Below, in pieces: positions 29,958 through 40,056 of a stretch of 46,470 nucleotides of DNA. Position numbers and translations under genes: made by a program. Every line of letters begins with the position of its first letter. Position 1 is the first letter of the stretch. This DNA is from an uncultured Oscillospiraceae bacterium (GTDB taxonomy: Bacteria; Bacillota; Clostridia; Oscillospirales; Acutalibacteraceae): contig USCI01000008.1 in assembly GCA_900553255.1 (NCBI GenBank), positions 1 through 46,470 of the forward strand, in the 5' to 3' direction. The notes under the pieces are model-generated. The model was given only the letters and a program-made list of their open reading frames with translations, had not been told where the DNA came from and searched no databases.

Positions 29958-32420
29958 ATGCCGATGGTAGCCCGTGTGGCGGTGGAACAGACGGCGTTTC
30001 ACTTCGATAAGCTGTACGATTATCTGGTGCCGGAGATGTGCCGGCAGGTGCAGCGCGGCTGCCGGGTGATGATCCCGTTCGGCGGCGGCAACCGCAGCCG
30101 CCAGGGCATCGTCATGGAGCTGGCGGAGACGGCGGAGGTTTCCCGGGTGAAGCCGCTGCTGTCGGTGCTCGATGCGCAGCCGCTGCTCGACGACGAAATG
30201 CTCCGCCTGGCGCAGTGGCTTAAGGAGCGCACCTTCTGTACGGTGTTTGACGCCGTGCGCGCCATGCTGCCGACCGGCCTGTATATGCGCATCAAGCCGT
30301 GGTACCGGGCGGAGGCATCTCCGCCCGCTTCGGCTTTAGAAGGGCTTTCCGCGCAGGAGAAAGCGCTGTGGGAGGCGGTACAGCGCTGCCCGGACGGCAT
30401 TGCCGGCGACAGGCTGCTGCAGAAGCTCGGCCTGGAGGAGGACAGCCCCCTGCCGCAGCGGCTGGTGGACGCCGGCCTGCTGACCCGTTTCGACGGCGCG
30501 AGCCGCCTGGTCGGCGACGCGACGATGCGGATGGTGCGCCTGTGCGCCGGCGTGCCGGAGGAGCTGGACGAACGCATAAAGGCACTCAAATGCACCGAGA
30601 AGCAGAAGGCGGTGCTGCGGCTGCTGCTGGATGTCGGCGCCGCCTCGCTCAAGGAGCTGTGCTACTTCTGCTCGGTGACCGCGGCGGTGGTCGCGGCGCT
30701 GGAGAAAAAGGGGCTGGTGGAGCAGTACGACCAGGAGATGCTGCGCGCCCCGCACGAAAGCGTGCCGGAGTCGCCGGAAATCCGCTCGGTGCCGCTCAAC
30801 GCGGAGCAGCAGCGGGTGTATGACGGCCTGGCGGCGCTGTACGGCAGCCATAAGCCGGCCGGCGCGCTGCTGTATGGCGTGACCGGCAGCGGCAAGACCC
30901 AGGTGTATATGAATCTGATCGACCGGGTGCTGCAGGACGGCCGGCAGGTGCTGGTGCTGGTGCCGGAAATCTCGCTGACGCCGCAGATGATGACGCTGTT
31001 TTTGCAGCGCTACGGCCGGCGGGTGGCGGTGCTGCACAGCGCGCTGGCGATCGGCGAGCGCACCGATGAGTGGAAGCGGATCAAGCGCGGGGAAGCGCGG
31101 ATTGTGGTCGGCACCCGCTCGGCGGTGTTTGCGCCGTGCAGCGAGCTCGGCCTGGTGGTCATGGACGAGGAGCAGGAGCACACCTATAAATCCGAATCCG
31201 CCCCGCGCTACCACGCGCGGGACGTCGCCCGCTTCCGCTGTGCGCAGCACGGCGCGCTGCTGCTGCTGACCTCGGCGACCCCGTCGATGGAGAGCTATCA
31301 CGCGGCGCAAAGCGGCCGCTATACGCTGTTCGAGCTCCATTCCCGCTACGGTCTGGCGCAGCTGCCGGAGGTCGAGGTGGCGGATATGCGCCGGGAGACG
31401 CTCGAAGGCGGATGCATCGGCGAAAAACTGCGCAGCGAGATGGCGGCCTGCATGGAATCCGGCCGGCAGGCCATACTGTTACTGAACCGGCGGGGGTATA
31501 ATACCTTTGTATCGTGCCGTTCCTGCGGCCATGTGATCACCTGCCCGTCGTGCAGCATATCGATGACCTACCACCGCGCGAACGGCAAGCTGATCTGCCA
31601 TTACTGCGGCTATATGCAGGATCCGGTTTCGGTCTGCCCGGAATGCGGGTCGGATAAGGTGCGGTATGCCGGGCTCGGCACCCAGAAGGTGGAGCAGGAG
31701 CTCGATGAGCTTTTCCCGTCGGCGCGGGTGCTGCGCATGGACACCGACACCACCATGTCGCGTTTTGCGTATGAGGAAAAATTCCGGGCGTTTGCCGAAG
31801 GGCAGTACGACATCATGATCGGCACCCAGATGGTGGCTAAGGGGCTGGATTTCCCGAAGGTCGGCCTGGTGGGGATATTGTCCGCCGACCAGTCGCTGTA
31901 CGGCGACGATTACCGGTGCTTTGAAACCACCTTTTCGCTGCTGACCCAGGTCATCGGCCGCGCCGGGCGCCGCGACGCCCGCGGCAAGGCGGTGATCCAG
32001 ACCTATACGCCGGAAAACTACGTCATCGAGCTGGCTTCGCGGCAGGACTACCCGGCCTTCTACGCGACCGAGATCGCCGCGCGGCGGATGATGAAATACC
32101 CGCCCTACGCGGACCTGTGCCAGTTCGGCTTTGTCGGGCTGAAGGAGGAGGAAGTCCGGGCGGCGGTGGGACGGTTCCTGCGCGAGCTGTGCGAGGCGGT
32201 GACCGGGCAGGCCGGCAGACTGCCGGTCATCGTGCTCGATCCCGTTCCCGCCTCGGTGTACCGGGTGTCGGGGAAATACCGGTATAAGCTGCTGATGAAA
32301 ACGGTGAATACGGCGGCGCTGCGGGAGATGATCGCGCAGCTGCTGACCGGATTCAGCCGGAAAAGCGAGAATAAAAACGTGACGGTTTTTGCGGATATCA
32401 ATCCCGCAAGTATGTTATAG
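29958..32420 (+). CDS. priA: Primosomal helicase PriA
   Basis: An 820-aa 3'-5' helicase that restarts stalled replication forks. Seen in order: the DNA-binding N-terminal part (FDKLYDYLVPE), Walker A GVTGSGKT, DEEQEHTYK as motif II, two zinc-binding clusters (CRSC/CPSC and CHYC/CPEC), helicase motifs GTQMVAKGLDFPKV and QVIGRAGR, and the C-terminal domain. Full length for the family. ATG at 29958 follows AAAGGGG. Only 34 bases from rpoZ. Confidence 0.96.
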   Translation: MPMVARVAVEQTAFHFDKLYDYLVPEMCRQVQRGCRVMIPFGGGNRSRQGIVMELAETAEVSRVKPLLSVLDAQPLLDDEMLRLAQWLKERTFCTVFDAVRAMLPTGLYMRIKPWYRAEASPPASALEGLSAQEKALWEAVQRCPDGIAGDRLLQKLGLEEDSPLPQRLVDAGLLTRFDGASRLVGDATMRMVRLCAGVPEELDERIKALKCTEKQKAVLRLLLDVGAASLKELCYFCSVTAAVVAALEKKGLVEQYDQEMLRAPHESVPESPEIRSVPLNAEQQRVYDGLAALYGSHKPAGALLYGVTGSGKTQVYMNLIDRVLQDGRQVLVLVPEISLTPQMMTLFLQRYGRRVAVLHSALAIGERTDEWKRIKRGEARIVVGTRSAVFAPCSELGLVVMDEEQEHTYKSESAPRYHARDVARFRCAQHGALLLLTSATPSMESYHAAQSGRYTLFELHSRYGLAQLPEVEVADMRRETLEGGCIGEKLRSEMAACMESGRQAILLLNRRGYNTFVSCRSCGHVITCPSCSISMTYHRANGKLICHYCGYMQDPVSVCPECGSDKVRYAGLGTQKVEQELDELFPSARVLRMDTDTTMSRFAYEEKFRAFAEGQYDIMIGTQMVAKGLDFPKVGLVGILSADQSLYGDDYRCFETTFSLLTQVIGRAGRRDARGKAVIQTYTPENYVIELASRQDYPAFYATEIAARRMMKYPPYADLCQFGFVGLKEEEVRAAVGRFLRELCEAVTGQAGRLPVIVLDPVPASVYRVSGKYRYKLLMKTVNTAALREMIAQLLTGFSRKSENKNVTVFADINPASML

Positions 32421-32472
32421 ACGGCAGAGGAATATAGCTTTAGCATAGAATGCGTGTATGGAGGTAAGTGCA

Positions 32473-32943
32473 ATGGCAATCCGGAATATACTCAACGAAA
32501 AGGAAGACGTGCTGCATAAGGTGAGCCGTCCGGTCACGGATTTTGACGAACGGCTGTGGCAGCTGCTCGACGACATGGCGGAAACGCTGCACCGCGCCGA
32601 CGGCGTCGGCCTGGCCGCGCCGCAGGTCGGGGTGCTGCGCCGGGTGTTCATCATGGATTTCGGCGACGGCAAAGGGGTGGTCGAGGCGATCAACCCGCGC
32701 ATCGTGGAACGCCACGGCAAACAGGAGGACGTGGAGGGCTGCCTGTCTAGCCCCGGGGAATACGGGATCACCCGCCGTCCGCGCCGGGTCAAGATGGTGG
32801 CGCAGGACCGCTTCGGCAAGGAGTTCACCTATGAGGGCGAGGATCTGAGCGCGCGCTGCGTGTGCCATGAATATGACCACCTCGACGGCATCCTGTTCAA
32901 GCAGCACGTCGTGCGGATGCTGGACCCCGATGAGCTGGCCTGA
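32473..32943 (+). CDS. def: Peptide deformylase
   Basis: A 156-aa iron/zinc hydrolase that removes the N-formyl group from new proteins. All three motifs are present: GVGLAAPQ, EGCLSSPG and HEYDHLDG, with the metal held by the Cys of motif 2 and the two His of motif 3. ATG at 32473 follows TGGAGG. It pairs with fmt, which adds the formyl group; this order is common. Confidence 0.96.
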   Translation: MAIRNILNEKEDVLHKVSRPVTDFDERLWQLLDDMAETLHRADGVGLAAPQVGVLRRVFIMDFGDGKGVVEAINPRIVERHGKQEDVEGCLSSPGEYGITRRPRRVKMVAQDRFGKEFTYEGEDLSARCVCHEYDHLDGILFKQHVVRMLDPDELA

Positions 32944-32985
32944 CGCCGCACGGCGGAAAAGCGGGAAAAAAGGGAGGCCGAGGCC

Positions 32986-33939
32986 GTGAAAATCGTATTT
33001 ATGGGCACGCCGGAATTTGCCGTGCCGTGCCTGGCGCGTCTGCTCGAGGACGGCCATACCGTATCCCTGGTGGTGACCCAGGCGGATAAGCCGAAGGGGC
33101 GGGGACACCGGCTGACGCCCCCGCCGGTCAAGGCGTTTGCGCTCGAGCACGGTCTGCCGGTGTTCCAGCCGCAGTCGATGAAAGCTCCGGAGACGCTCGA
33201 ACGCCTGCGGGAGGCCGCGCCGGAGCTGATTGTGGTGGTGGCCTACGGGAAAATCCTGCCGCCCGCGGTGCTGGAACTGCCGCCGCATGGCTGCATCAAT
33301 GTGCATGCGTCGCTCCTGCCGCGCTACCGCGGCGCGGCGCCGATCCAGTGGGCGGTACTCAACGGGGAAACCGAGGCCGGTGTGACCACCATGCAGATGG
33401 ATGCCGGGCTGGATACCGGGGATATGCTGCTTTCCGCCTCCTGCCCGGTGCCGGAGGATATGACCGCCGGCCAGCTGCATGATCGGCTGTCGCTGCTCGG
33501 CGCACAGGTGCTTTCGGAAACGCTGAATGCATTAAAGGCAAACACCTTGACACCGAAAAAGCAGAACGACGGCGAATCCTGTTATGCGCCGATGCTGGAT
33601 AAGTCGCTTTCGCCGCTCGACTGGAGCCGGCCGGCGGCGCAGCTGCACAACCAGGTGCGCGGGCTGAACCCCTGGCCGTCGGCCTGCTGCCGGTGCCAGG
33701 GCAGGCTGCTGAAGGTGCACGCCAGCCGGGTGGGCGAATCAAGCGATGCCGAACCGGGTATAGTAATCAAGTTGAACCCCTTTACAGTGAGCTGCGGCGG
33801 GCATACGTCGCTCGAGCTGCTGGAGGTGCAGGGGGAAGGCGCCCGGCGGATGTCGGGGGCGGATTTCCTGCGGGGGCATCCGCTCGCGGTGGGCTCCCGG
33901 CTGGAGGAAGCCGCCGGTCAGACGGAAGACCGGCCGTAA
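32986..33939 (+). CDS. fmt: Methionyl-tRNA formyltransferase
   Basis: A 317-aa enzyme that formylates initiator Met-tRNA using 10-formyl-THF. Seen: FMGTPEFAVPCL at the start, the catalytic region HGCINVHASLLPRYRGAAPIQWAVLNGE with N and H, and a C-terminal OB-like domain. The GTG start at 32986 follows GGGAGG. It lies 42 bases after def. Confidence 0.96.
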   Translation: MKIVFMGTPEFAVPCLARLLEDGHTVSLVVTQADKPKGRGHRLTPPPVKAFALEHGLPVFQPQSMKAPETLERLREAAPELIVVVAYGKILPPAVLELPPHGCINVHASLLPRYRGAAPIQWAVLNGETEAGVTTMQMDAGLDTGDMLLSASCPVPEDMTAGQLHDRLSLLGAQVLSETLNALKANTLTPKKQNDGESCYAPMLDKSLSPLDWSRPAAQLHNQVRGLNPWPSACCRCQGRLLKVHASRVGESSDAEPGIVIKLNPFTVSCGGHTSLELLEVQGEGARRMSGADFLRGHPLAVGSRLEEAAGQTEDRP

Positions 33940-33965
33940 TAACGGAAAGGACGGGGATACAGGCG

Positions 33966-34661
33966 ATGTTTTTCTATTTTGATCCGTGGTACCTGCTGCT
34001 GGTGCTGCCGGCGGTCATTCTGGCCGGTATTGCGCAGCTCTGGGTGCAGTCCACCTTCCGCAAATACAGCAAGGTCAGCACCCTGCGCGGGGTGACCGGC
34101 CGCGAGGCGTCGGAGGAGATTCAGCGCCGCAACGGGATCACGCTGCCGGTGGAGCGGGTCAGCGGCAACCTGACCGACCACTACGATCCGCGCACCAACG
34201 TCATCCGGCTGTCCGACCCGGTGTACGGGGTCAATTCGGTTTCAGCGGTCGGGGTGGCGGCGCACGAGACCGGACATGCCCTGCAGTATGCGAAGGGTTA
34301 TGCGCCGATCCGCCTGCGCGCGGCGATCCTGCCGGTCACCCAGATCGGTTCGACGCTGTCGCCGTATCTCGTGCTGCTCGGCCTGCTGTTTGAAGCGATG
34401 AATTTCCTGGCCTGGGCGGGGGTTTTCCTGTTCGGCCTGTCGGTGCTGTTCCAGCTCATTACCCTGCCGGTGGAGTTCAACGCCAGCGCGCGGGCGCTCA
34501 AGGCGCTCAGCGAGGGCGGCATGATGACCTCGGAGGAGCTCGCCGGCGCGCGCAAGGTGCTGACGGCGGCGGCGATGACCTACGTGGCGGCGCTGTTTGT
34601 CTCGCTGATGAGCCTGCTGCGGCTGATCCTCATGGTCATGTCCCGCTCGAGGCGCGACTGA
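33966..34661 (+). CDS. yugP: YugP-type membrane zinc metallopeptidase
   Basis: A 231-aa membrane protein with spans near 6-25, 118-138, 145-165 and 205-225, and HETGH in the loop after the first span as a zinc site. It matches Bacillus YugP and the neutral zinc metallopeptidase family (DUF2268-like HExxH group); substrates are unknown to me. ATG at 33966 follows GGGGA. Its stop overlaps the rsmB start (TGATG), and it lies between fmt and rsmB as in many Clostridia. Confidence 0.85.
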   Translation: MFFYFDPWYLLLVLPAVILAGIAQLWVQSTFRKYSKVSTLRGVTGREASEEIQRRNGITLPVERVSGNLTDHYDPRTNVIRLSDPVYGVNSVSAVGVAAHETGHALQYAKGYAPIRLRAAILPVTQIGSTLSPYLVLLGLLFEAMNFLAWAGVFLFGLSVLFQLITLPVEFNASARALKALSEGGMMTSEELAGARKVLTAAAMTYVAALFVSLMSLLRLILMVMSRSRRD

Positions 34662-36004
34662 TGGGGGCGTCGGCAAGGGAAGCGGCGGTGCAGCTGCTGC
34701 AGCAGGTGGAAACGGGTGAACGCCATTCCGGCGAAGCGCTCGACGCCCTGCTCCGGCGCACCGCCCTGTCCGCGGCGGATCAGGCGCTGGTGTCCCGCCT
34801 GTTTTACGGGGTGCTCGAGCGCCGCCTGACGCTGGATTATGTGCTGTCCGCCTGCTCGTCGGTCAAGCTGAAGAAAATGCACCCCGCGGTGCGCAATAAC
34901 CTGCGGGTGGGGGCGTACCAGCTGCTGTATATGGATAAGATCCCGCCCTCTGCGGCGGTCAATGAGGCGGTGGCGCTCACCCGCACGCTCCGGCAGCCGT
35001 ACGCGGCCGGGCTGACCAACGCGGTGCTGCGCGCGGTGCTGCGCCGGCAGGCACAGCTGCTGTCCGCGCTGCCGGAGGATGCGGCCGGACTGGCGGTGCG
35101 GTATTCCTGCCCCGAGGCGCTGATCGCCTGCTGGCAGCGGGATTACGGGCCGGAGCGGGCGCTTGCGCTGCTGCGGGGGATCAATGAGGTGCCGCCGAAC
35201 ACCCTGCGGATCAATACCCTCAGGGTGCCGGCCGACCGCTTTCTGGAGCGGCTGGAGGCGGCGGGCATCCGGTATACCCGGCACCCGCTTTTGCCGGAAT
35301 GCGTCGAGGTTGCGGATGCGGCGGCGATAAAGGGGCTTGAATCTTTGCCGGGAAACTGGTATTATCATCAGGATGCGGCCTCGCAGTTGTGCTGCGCGGC
35401 GCTGGATGCACACCCGGGCGAACGGGTGGCGGATGTCTGCGCGGCGCCCGGCGGGAAGAGTTTTACCACAGCGCAGCGTATGGAAAACCGCGGCGAGCTT
35501 TTGTCCTGCGATCTATATCCCGGGAAATGCCGGACGATGGAGCAGCGGGCAGAAATCTTCGGCGTGACGATCATGCGCACGGCCGCGCGGGACGCTTCGG
35601 CGCCCTGCCCGGAGCCGCTGCGCGGCACCTTTGACCGGGTGCTGTGCGATGTGCCGTGCTCCGGCTGGGGCGTGATCCGCCGCAAGCCGGAGATCCGCTA
35701 TAAGGACCCGGCCTCCTTCGATGCGCTGCCGGAGCTGCAGTACCGCATCCTCGAGCAGAGTGCGCAGATGGTGCGGCCCGGCGGTGTGCTGCAGTATTCG
35801 ACCTGCACCTGGAGCCGGCGGGAAAACGAAGAGGTGACGGCGCGCTTTCTGCGTGAGCATCCGGAGTTTGCCCCGCGGGTGCTGCCGCTGGACGGCTGCT
35901 TCGCCGCGGCGGGACAGGCGCCCGGCGCGTACATAACCCTGTTCCCGGACGTGCACGGCACCGACGGCTTTTATATCGCCGGTTTTGTCCGTAAGACCGG
36001 CTGA
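34661..36004 (+). CDS. rsmB: 16S rRNA (cytosine-5) methyltransferase RsmB
   Basis: A 447-aa SAM-dependent enzyme for m5C967. Seen: an N-terminal NusB-like RNA-binding domain (AREAAVQLLQQVETGERHSGEALDALL), the SAM-binding motif CAAPGGKSF, DVPCSGWGV, and YSTCTW with the catalytic cysteine. Normal length. It starts on the last base of the yugP stop, so translation is coupled. Confidence 0.95.
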   Translation: MGASAREAAVQLLQQVETGERHSGEALDALLRRTALSAADQALVSRLFYGVLERRLTLDYVLSACSSVKLKKMHPAVRNNLRVGAYQLLYMDKIPPSAAVNEAVALTRTLRQPYAAGLTNAVLRAVLRRQAQLLSALPEDAAGLAVRYSCPEALIACWQRDYGPERALALLRGINEVPPNTLRINTLRVPADRFLERLEAAGIRYTRHPLLPECVEVADAAAIKGLESLPGNWYYHQDAASQLCCAALDAHPGERVADVCAAPGGKSFTTAQRMENRGELLSCDLYPGKCRTMEQRAEIFGVTIMRTAARDASAPCPEPLRGTFDRVLCDVPCSGWGVIRRKPEIRYKDPASFDALPELQYRILEQSAQMVRPGGVLQYSTCTWSRRENEEVTARFLREHPEFAPRVLPLDGCFAAAGQAPGAYITLFPDVHGTDGFYIAGFVRKTG

Positions 36005-36065
36005 ACGGCCGCGTTTTTGACCTGTTTTCTCCTTTCATCGGCTGTACGTATTGAGGTGTGACGGT

Positions 36066-37121
36066 TTGGATGGCATCGATATCAAATCCCTGACGCCGGC
36101 CGAGCGCGAAAAAGCGCTCGCGGAGTTCCGCCTGCCGGCGTATCGGGTCAAACAGATCACCGGCTGGCTGGACAGCGGTGCGGATTCCTTTGCCGCAATG
36201 ACCAGCCTGCCATCCGCGCTTCGGGAAGATCTGGCAAAAAAATTTGTAATTCCTGGGGTAAAAATTGAAAAAAAGCTTGTATCCGGGGTGGATAATACGG
36301 TAAAATACCTCTATGGTCTGTCCGACGGCGAGGCGGTGGAATCGGTTCTGATGGAATACCACCACGGCTGGTCGCAGTGCCTGTCCACCCAGGTGGGCTG
36401 CCGGATGGGCTGCGCCTTCTGCGCGACCGGGATGGGCGGGCTGTCGAGAAACCTGCTGCCCGCCGAAATGCTCGCGCAGATCGAGGCCGCGCAGGCCGAC
36501 CGCGGCATCCGGGTGTCCTCGGTGGTGCTTATGGGCATGGGGGAGCCGCTGGATAACTTTGATAACGTGATGCGGTTCCTCGAGATGCTGTCGAGCCCGG
36601 GCGGCGTGCAGATCGGCATGCGGCATGTATCGCTGTCCACCTGCGGGGTGGTGGATAAGATCTACGAGCTGATGAAATACGACTGGCAGCTGACCCTGTC
36701 GATTTCGCTGCACGCCCCGAATAACGCGCTGCGCAACCGGCTGATGCCGATCAACCATAAGTGGCCGGTGGAAACGCTGCTGCAGGCCTGCCGGGATTAC
36801 CTGGCGGCGACCGGACGGCGCATTTCCTTTGAATACGCAATGATCGACGGCGTCAACGACACCGACGCATGCGCGCATGAGCTGGCGGACCGGCTCAAGG
36901 GGATGCTGTGCCATGTCAACCTCATCCCGGCGAACGACGTGGCGGGCAAGGCGCATCACCGCAGCTCCCGCAGGCGCCTGCAGGCGTTCCGCGGGATCCT
37001 GGAAAAGCGCGGCCTCAACGTCACCATAAGGCGCACGCTCGGTGCCGATATCAACGCCTCCTGCGGTCAGCTGCGCCGGCAGGAGCAGAGCAGAGACCCC
37101 GGCAGCGGCGGTTCCCTGTAA
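36066..37121 (+). CDS. rlmN: 23S rRNA/tRNA (adenine-C2) methyltransferase RlmN
   Basis: A 351-aa radical SAM enzyme that makes m2A2503 in 23S rRNA. Seen: the cluster motif CRMGCAFC, GMGEPLDNFD, STCGVVDKI and the C-terminal C in ASCGQLR, one of the two methyl-transfer cysteines. The start is TTG at 36066 with GAGGTG upstream; an in-frame TTG at 36051 would precede that ribosome site. It is 61 bases from rsmB. Confidence 0.95.
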   Translation: MDGIDIKSLTPAEREKALAEFRLPAYRVKQITGWLDSGADSFAAMTSLPSALREDLAKKFVIPGVKIEKKLVSGVDNTVKYLYGLSDGEAVESVLMEYHHGWSQCLSTQVGCRMGCAFCATGMGGLSRNLLPAEMLAQIEAAQADRGIRVSSVVLMGMGEPLDNFDNVMRFLEMLSSPGGVQIGMRHVSLSTCGVVDKIYELMKYDWQLTLSISLHAPNNALRNRLMPINHKWPVETLLQACRDYLAATGRRISFEYAMIDGVNDTDACAHELADRLKGMLCHVNLIPANDVAGKAHHRSSRRRLQAFRGILEKRGLNVTIRRTLGADINASCGQLRRQEQSRDPGSGGSL

Positions 37122-37168
37122 AAGCGGGGACCGGTAAAATCCAAATTGAGGAAAGGAAGGGAATTGCC

Positions 37169-37897
37169 TTGCGGATATGCGGACGCTCCGATACCGGGCG
37201 CGTGCGTTCAAGCAATCAGGACGCGTTTGTTTGCGGCTCGCTGTCGGAAAATACGCTGTTTGCGGTGGTATGCGACGGCATGGGCGGCGCGAACGGCGGC
37301 AACGTGGCCAGCGCCATCGCCATCAAGGTGATTTCCGACCGGATTGTGGATGTCTACCGCGACGGCATGGAGAGCAACTCGCTGCGCAACATGCTGGATA
37401 CGGCGATTGCGGCGGCGAATGTGGAGATTTACGATACCGCGATGGCGGACGCTGAGCTGCGGGGGATGGGCACCACGGTGGTGGCGCTGATTCTTTCGGA
37501 CAGCACCGCGCATATTGCGCATGTGGGCGACAGCCGCGCATATGTATTGGATGAAGAAGGCATTACCCAGGTAACCAAGGATCATTCGATTGTGCAGGAT
37601 ATGGTGGAAAAGGGGCAGCTGACCCCGGAGGAAGCCAAAAACCATCCGCGCAAGCACTTCATTACCCGTGCTCTGGGGGTGGAGGAAACCGTCCGGAGCG
37701 ACTATAACGAGCTGGAGATGCCGGAAAACGGCTCGCTGATTATTTGTACAGACGGCCTGACCAATATGGTCGAGCCTGATGATATATATAAAATCGTTAG
37801 GTCAACACACGCAGAGGATGTGCCGGACCGCCTGATCCGTGCGGCCAACATGTCCGGCGGCAGCGACAACATCACGGTCGTTGCCGTGACGCAGTAA
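37169..37897 (+). CDS. prpC: PP2C-family protein phosphatase PrpC
   Basis: A 242-aa metal-dependent Ser/Thr phosphatase that reverses PrkC. Seen: RSSNQDAF, VCDGMGGANGG with metal aspartate, GTTVVALIL, GDSRAYVL, and DNITVV at the end with the final metal ligand. The start is TTG at 37169, eight bases after AAGGAAGGG. It lies 47 bases after rlmN and 23 bases before prkC. Confidence 0.95.
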   Translation: MRICGRSDTGRVRSSNQDAFVCGSLSENTLFAVVCDGMGGANGGNVASAIAIKVISDRIVDVYRDGMESNSLRNMLDTAIAAANVEIYDTAMADAELRGMGTTVVALILSDSTAHIAHVGDSRAYVLDEEGITQVTKDHSIVQDMVEKGQLTPEEAKNHPRKHFITRALGVEETVRSDYNELEMPENGSLIICTDGLTNMVEPDDIYKIVRSTHAEDVPDRLIRAANMSGGSDNITVVAVTQ

Positions 37898-37920
37898 GTG
37901 ATTCGGGAGTGAGTGATTCA

Positions 37921-40026
37921 GTGGATAAGTATATCGGAAAACGTCTGGACGGCCGATACGAGATCAAGGAACTGATCGGCGTGGGCGGCATGGCTTATGT
38001 GTATAAGGCCTATGACAGCATCGACGACCGGGTGGTGGCGATCAAGATCCTGCGGGACGAGTTCATGGCGAACGAGGAATTTACCCGCCGGTTCAAGAAC
38101 GAATCCAAGGCCATCGCGATCCTGTCGCATCCGAATATCGTCAAGGTGTATGACGTCAGCTTTGGGGAACGCCTGCAGTATATTGTGATGGAATATATCG
38201 ACGGCATTACCCTCAAGGAGTATATCGACCAGCAGAAGGATATCAAGTGGAAGGAAGCGGTGCACTTCGTGGTGCAGATCCTGCGGGCGCTGCAGCACGC
38301 GCACGACAAGGGGATCGTGCACCGGGACATCAAGCCGCAGAATATCATGCTGCTGCCCGACGGCACCATCAAGGTGACCGACTTCGGCATCGCGCGCTTC
38401 TCGCGCAGCGAGCTGCACGCGACCGGCTCGACCGATAAAGCCATCGGTTCGGTGCACTATATCAGCCCGGAGCAGGCGCGCGGGGAGATCACCGACGAGA
38501 AGGCGGATATCTATTCGGTCGGCGTGATGCTGTACGAAATGCTGACCGGCCGCCTGCCGTTTGAGGCGGACAACGCCGTGTCGGTGGCGATCATGCAGAT
38601 GCAGTCCGAGCCGAAGCCGCCGCGCTCGCTCAACCCGGAGATCCCGGAGGGACTCGAAGAGATCACCATGAAGGCCATGCAGAAGGATCCCGCCAAGCGC
38701 TACCAGTCGGCGGCGGAGATGCTGTATGACATCGATGAGTTCAAGCGCAACCCGAGCATCCATTTTGAGTATAAGTATTTCGTGGACGAAACCCCGACCC
38801 GCTTTGTGGAAGCGATCACGCGGGTGAAGGGCGAGGAGCCGCAGACCGAGCCGGAGACGGAGGAAGAGGAAGAGCCGGAAGAGGAGGAGCGCAAGGGCCC
38901 GCCGGTGCTGCCGATCCTCTTTGCGGTGGCGGGCGCGTTTGTGCTCGCGGCGATCATTTTTGTGGCGGTGCTGTTCTTCCGCGGCTTCGGCGGGTCGGGC
39001 AGCAGGGAAAACGAGGTGACGGTGCCGAATTTTGTCGGCATGATGTACGATGACATCGCCAACAATGAAGAATACCTGGCGAACTTCACCTTCGGTGACC
39101 CGATTACGAAAAACAGCGACCGCCCGGCCGGCGAAGTGATCGATCAGTCGGAGCGGGCCGGCAGCACGATGAAGATCAAGCAGAAGGAGATCATCCTCAC
39201 CGTGAGCAACGGGCCGGAGCTGGTCAGCATCCCGCAGGTGCGCGACAATGAGCACCGCGACAGCATGCGTTCGCGTCTGGAGGCCGCCGGCTTCACAAAT
39301 ATCATTGAGACCGAGATTAACAGCGATACGGTTTCCAAGGACTTTGTGGTGAAGACCGACCCGGCGTATCCGAATAAGGTGCCTAAGGACACGGTTATCA
39401 CCATGTATGTCAGCGCGGGCACCGAGCCGCTGCCGGAAATCGAGGTTCCCGATGTGCAGAGCATGGGCCTCAGCCAGGCGGATGCGATTACCAAGCTGCA
39501 GGAAGCCGGATTTATTGTCAACGTCGACAACATCACGGTGGTAAATTCGGATAGGTACGACGGAAAAGCGGGCATTGTGCTCGAGCAGTCCCCGGCGCCC
39601 GGTGAGAAACTGACCCAGGGTTCGGAGGTCAGGCTGACGGTCAGCTCCGGCTTCCAGGATGTCCTGCTGACGGTCAGGATGCCGGATATCGACACCTCGA
39701 TGGACATCCGCGTGTTCATCAACGGCCGGGAAAAGACCGAGCTGCGGGATACCGGTATCGTGCCGTCGCTGATGCCAAATGACATCTGGCAGGCGACCCT
39801 GACCGAGCAGTCGTCCAGCTACAGCGTCGTGGTGTACATGGCGCCCAGCGGCAGTGCGGACAGTGCCTTCCAGCCCTTTGCCTGGTATCAGGTGGAGAAA
39901 AAGAGCGGCCAGATGGTGGCATCCCTGGAGAGATACGAATATCCCTCCGGCGGCGATCCGTCGGATCCCACGGATAACCCGCCGGACTCCTCGGACGCCT
40001 CCGAGCCGGACCGTCCGGAAGACTGA
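37921..40026 (+). CDS. prkC: PASTA-domain Ser/Thr protein kinase PrkC
   Basis: A 701-aa membrane kinase that senses muropeptides and lipid II. Seen: Hanks kinase domain with VAIK (K42), HRDIKPQN (D136) and DFG (154-156), an acidic juxtamembrane stretch (near 300-325), one membrane span (~329-354), three PASTA repeats (about 362-600), then a ~120-residue beta-rich segment and an Asp/Ser/Pro tail that are not PASTA. Bacillus PrkC lets spores germinate in response to peptidoglycan. GTG at 37921 is chosen; GTG at 37909 overlaps the GGGAG site. It is followed by rsgA. Confidence 0.95.
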   Translation: MDKYIGKRLDGRYEIKELIGVGGMAYVYKAYDSIDDRVVAIKILRDEFMANEEFTRRFKNESKAIAILSHPNIVKVYDVSFGERLQYIVMEYIDGITLKEYIDQQKDIKWKEAVHFVVQILRALQHAHDKGIVHRDIKPQNIMLLPDGTIKVTDFGIARFSRSELHATGSTDKAIGSVHYISPEQARGEITDEKADIYSVGVMLYEMLTGRLPFEADNAVSVAIMQMQSEPKPPRSLNPEIPEGLEEITMKAMQKDPAKRYQSAAEMLYDIDEFKRNPSIHFEYKYFVDETPTRFVEAITRVKGEEPQTEPETEEEEEPEEEERKGPPVLPILFAVAGAFVLAAIIFVAVLFFRGFGGSGSRENEVTVPNFVGMMYDDIANNEEYLANFTFGDPITKNSDRPAGEVIDQSERAGSTMKIKQKEIILTVSNGPELVSIPQVRDNEHRDSMRSRLEAAGFTNIIETEINSDTVSKDFVVKTDPAYPNKVPKDTVITMYVSAGTEPLPEIEVPDVQSMGLSQADAITKLQEAGFIVNVDNITVVNSDRYDGKAGIVLEQSPAPGEKLTQGSEVRLTVSSGFQDVLLTVRMPDIDTSMDIRVFINGREKTELRDTGIVPSLMPNDIWQATLTEQSSSYSVVVYMAPSGSADSAFQPFAWYQVEKKSGQMVASLERYEYPSGGDPSDPTDNPPDSSDASEPDRPED

Positions 40027-40056
40027 CATGCACACTGGATAAAGAGAGGATTCCGT

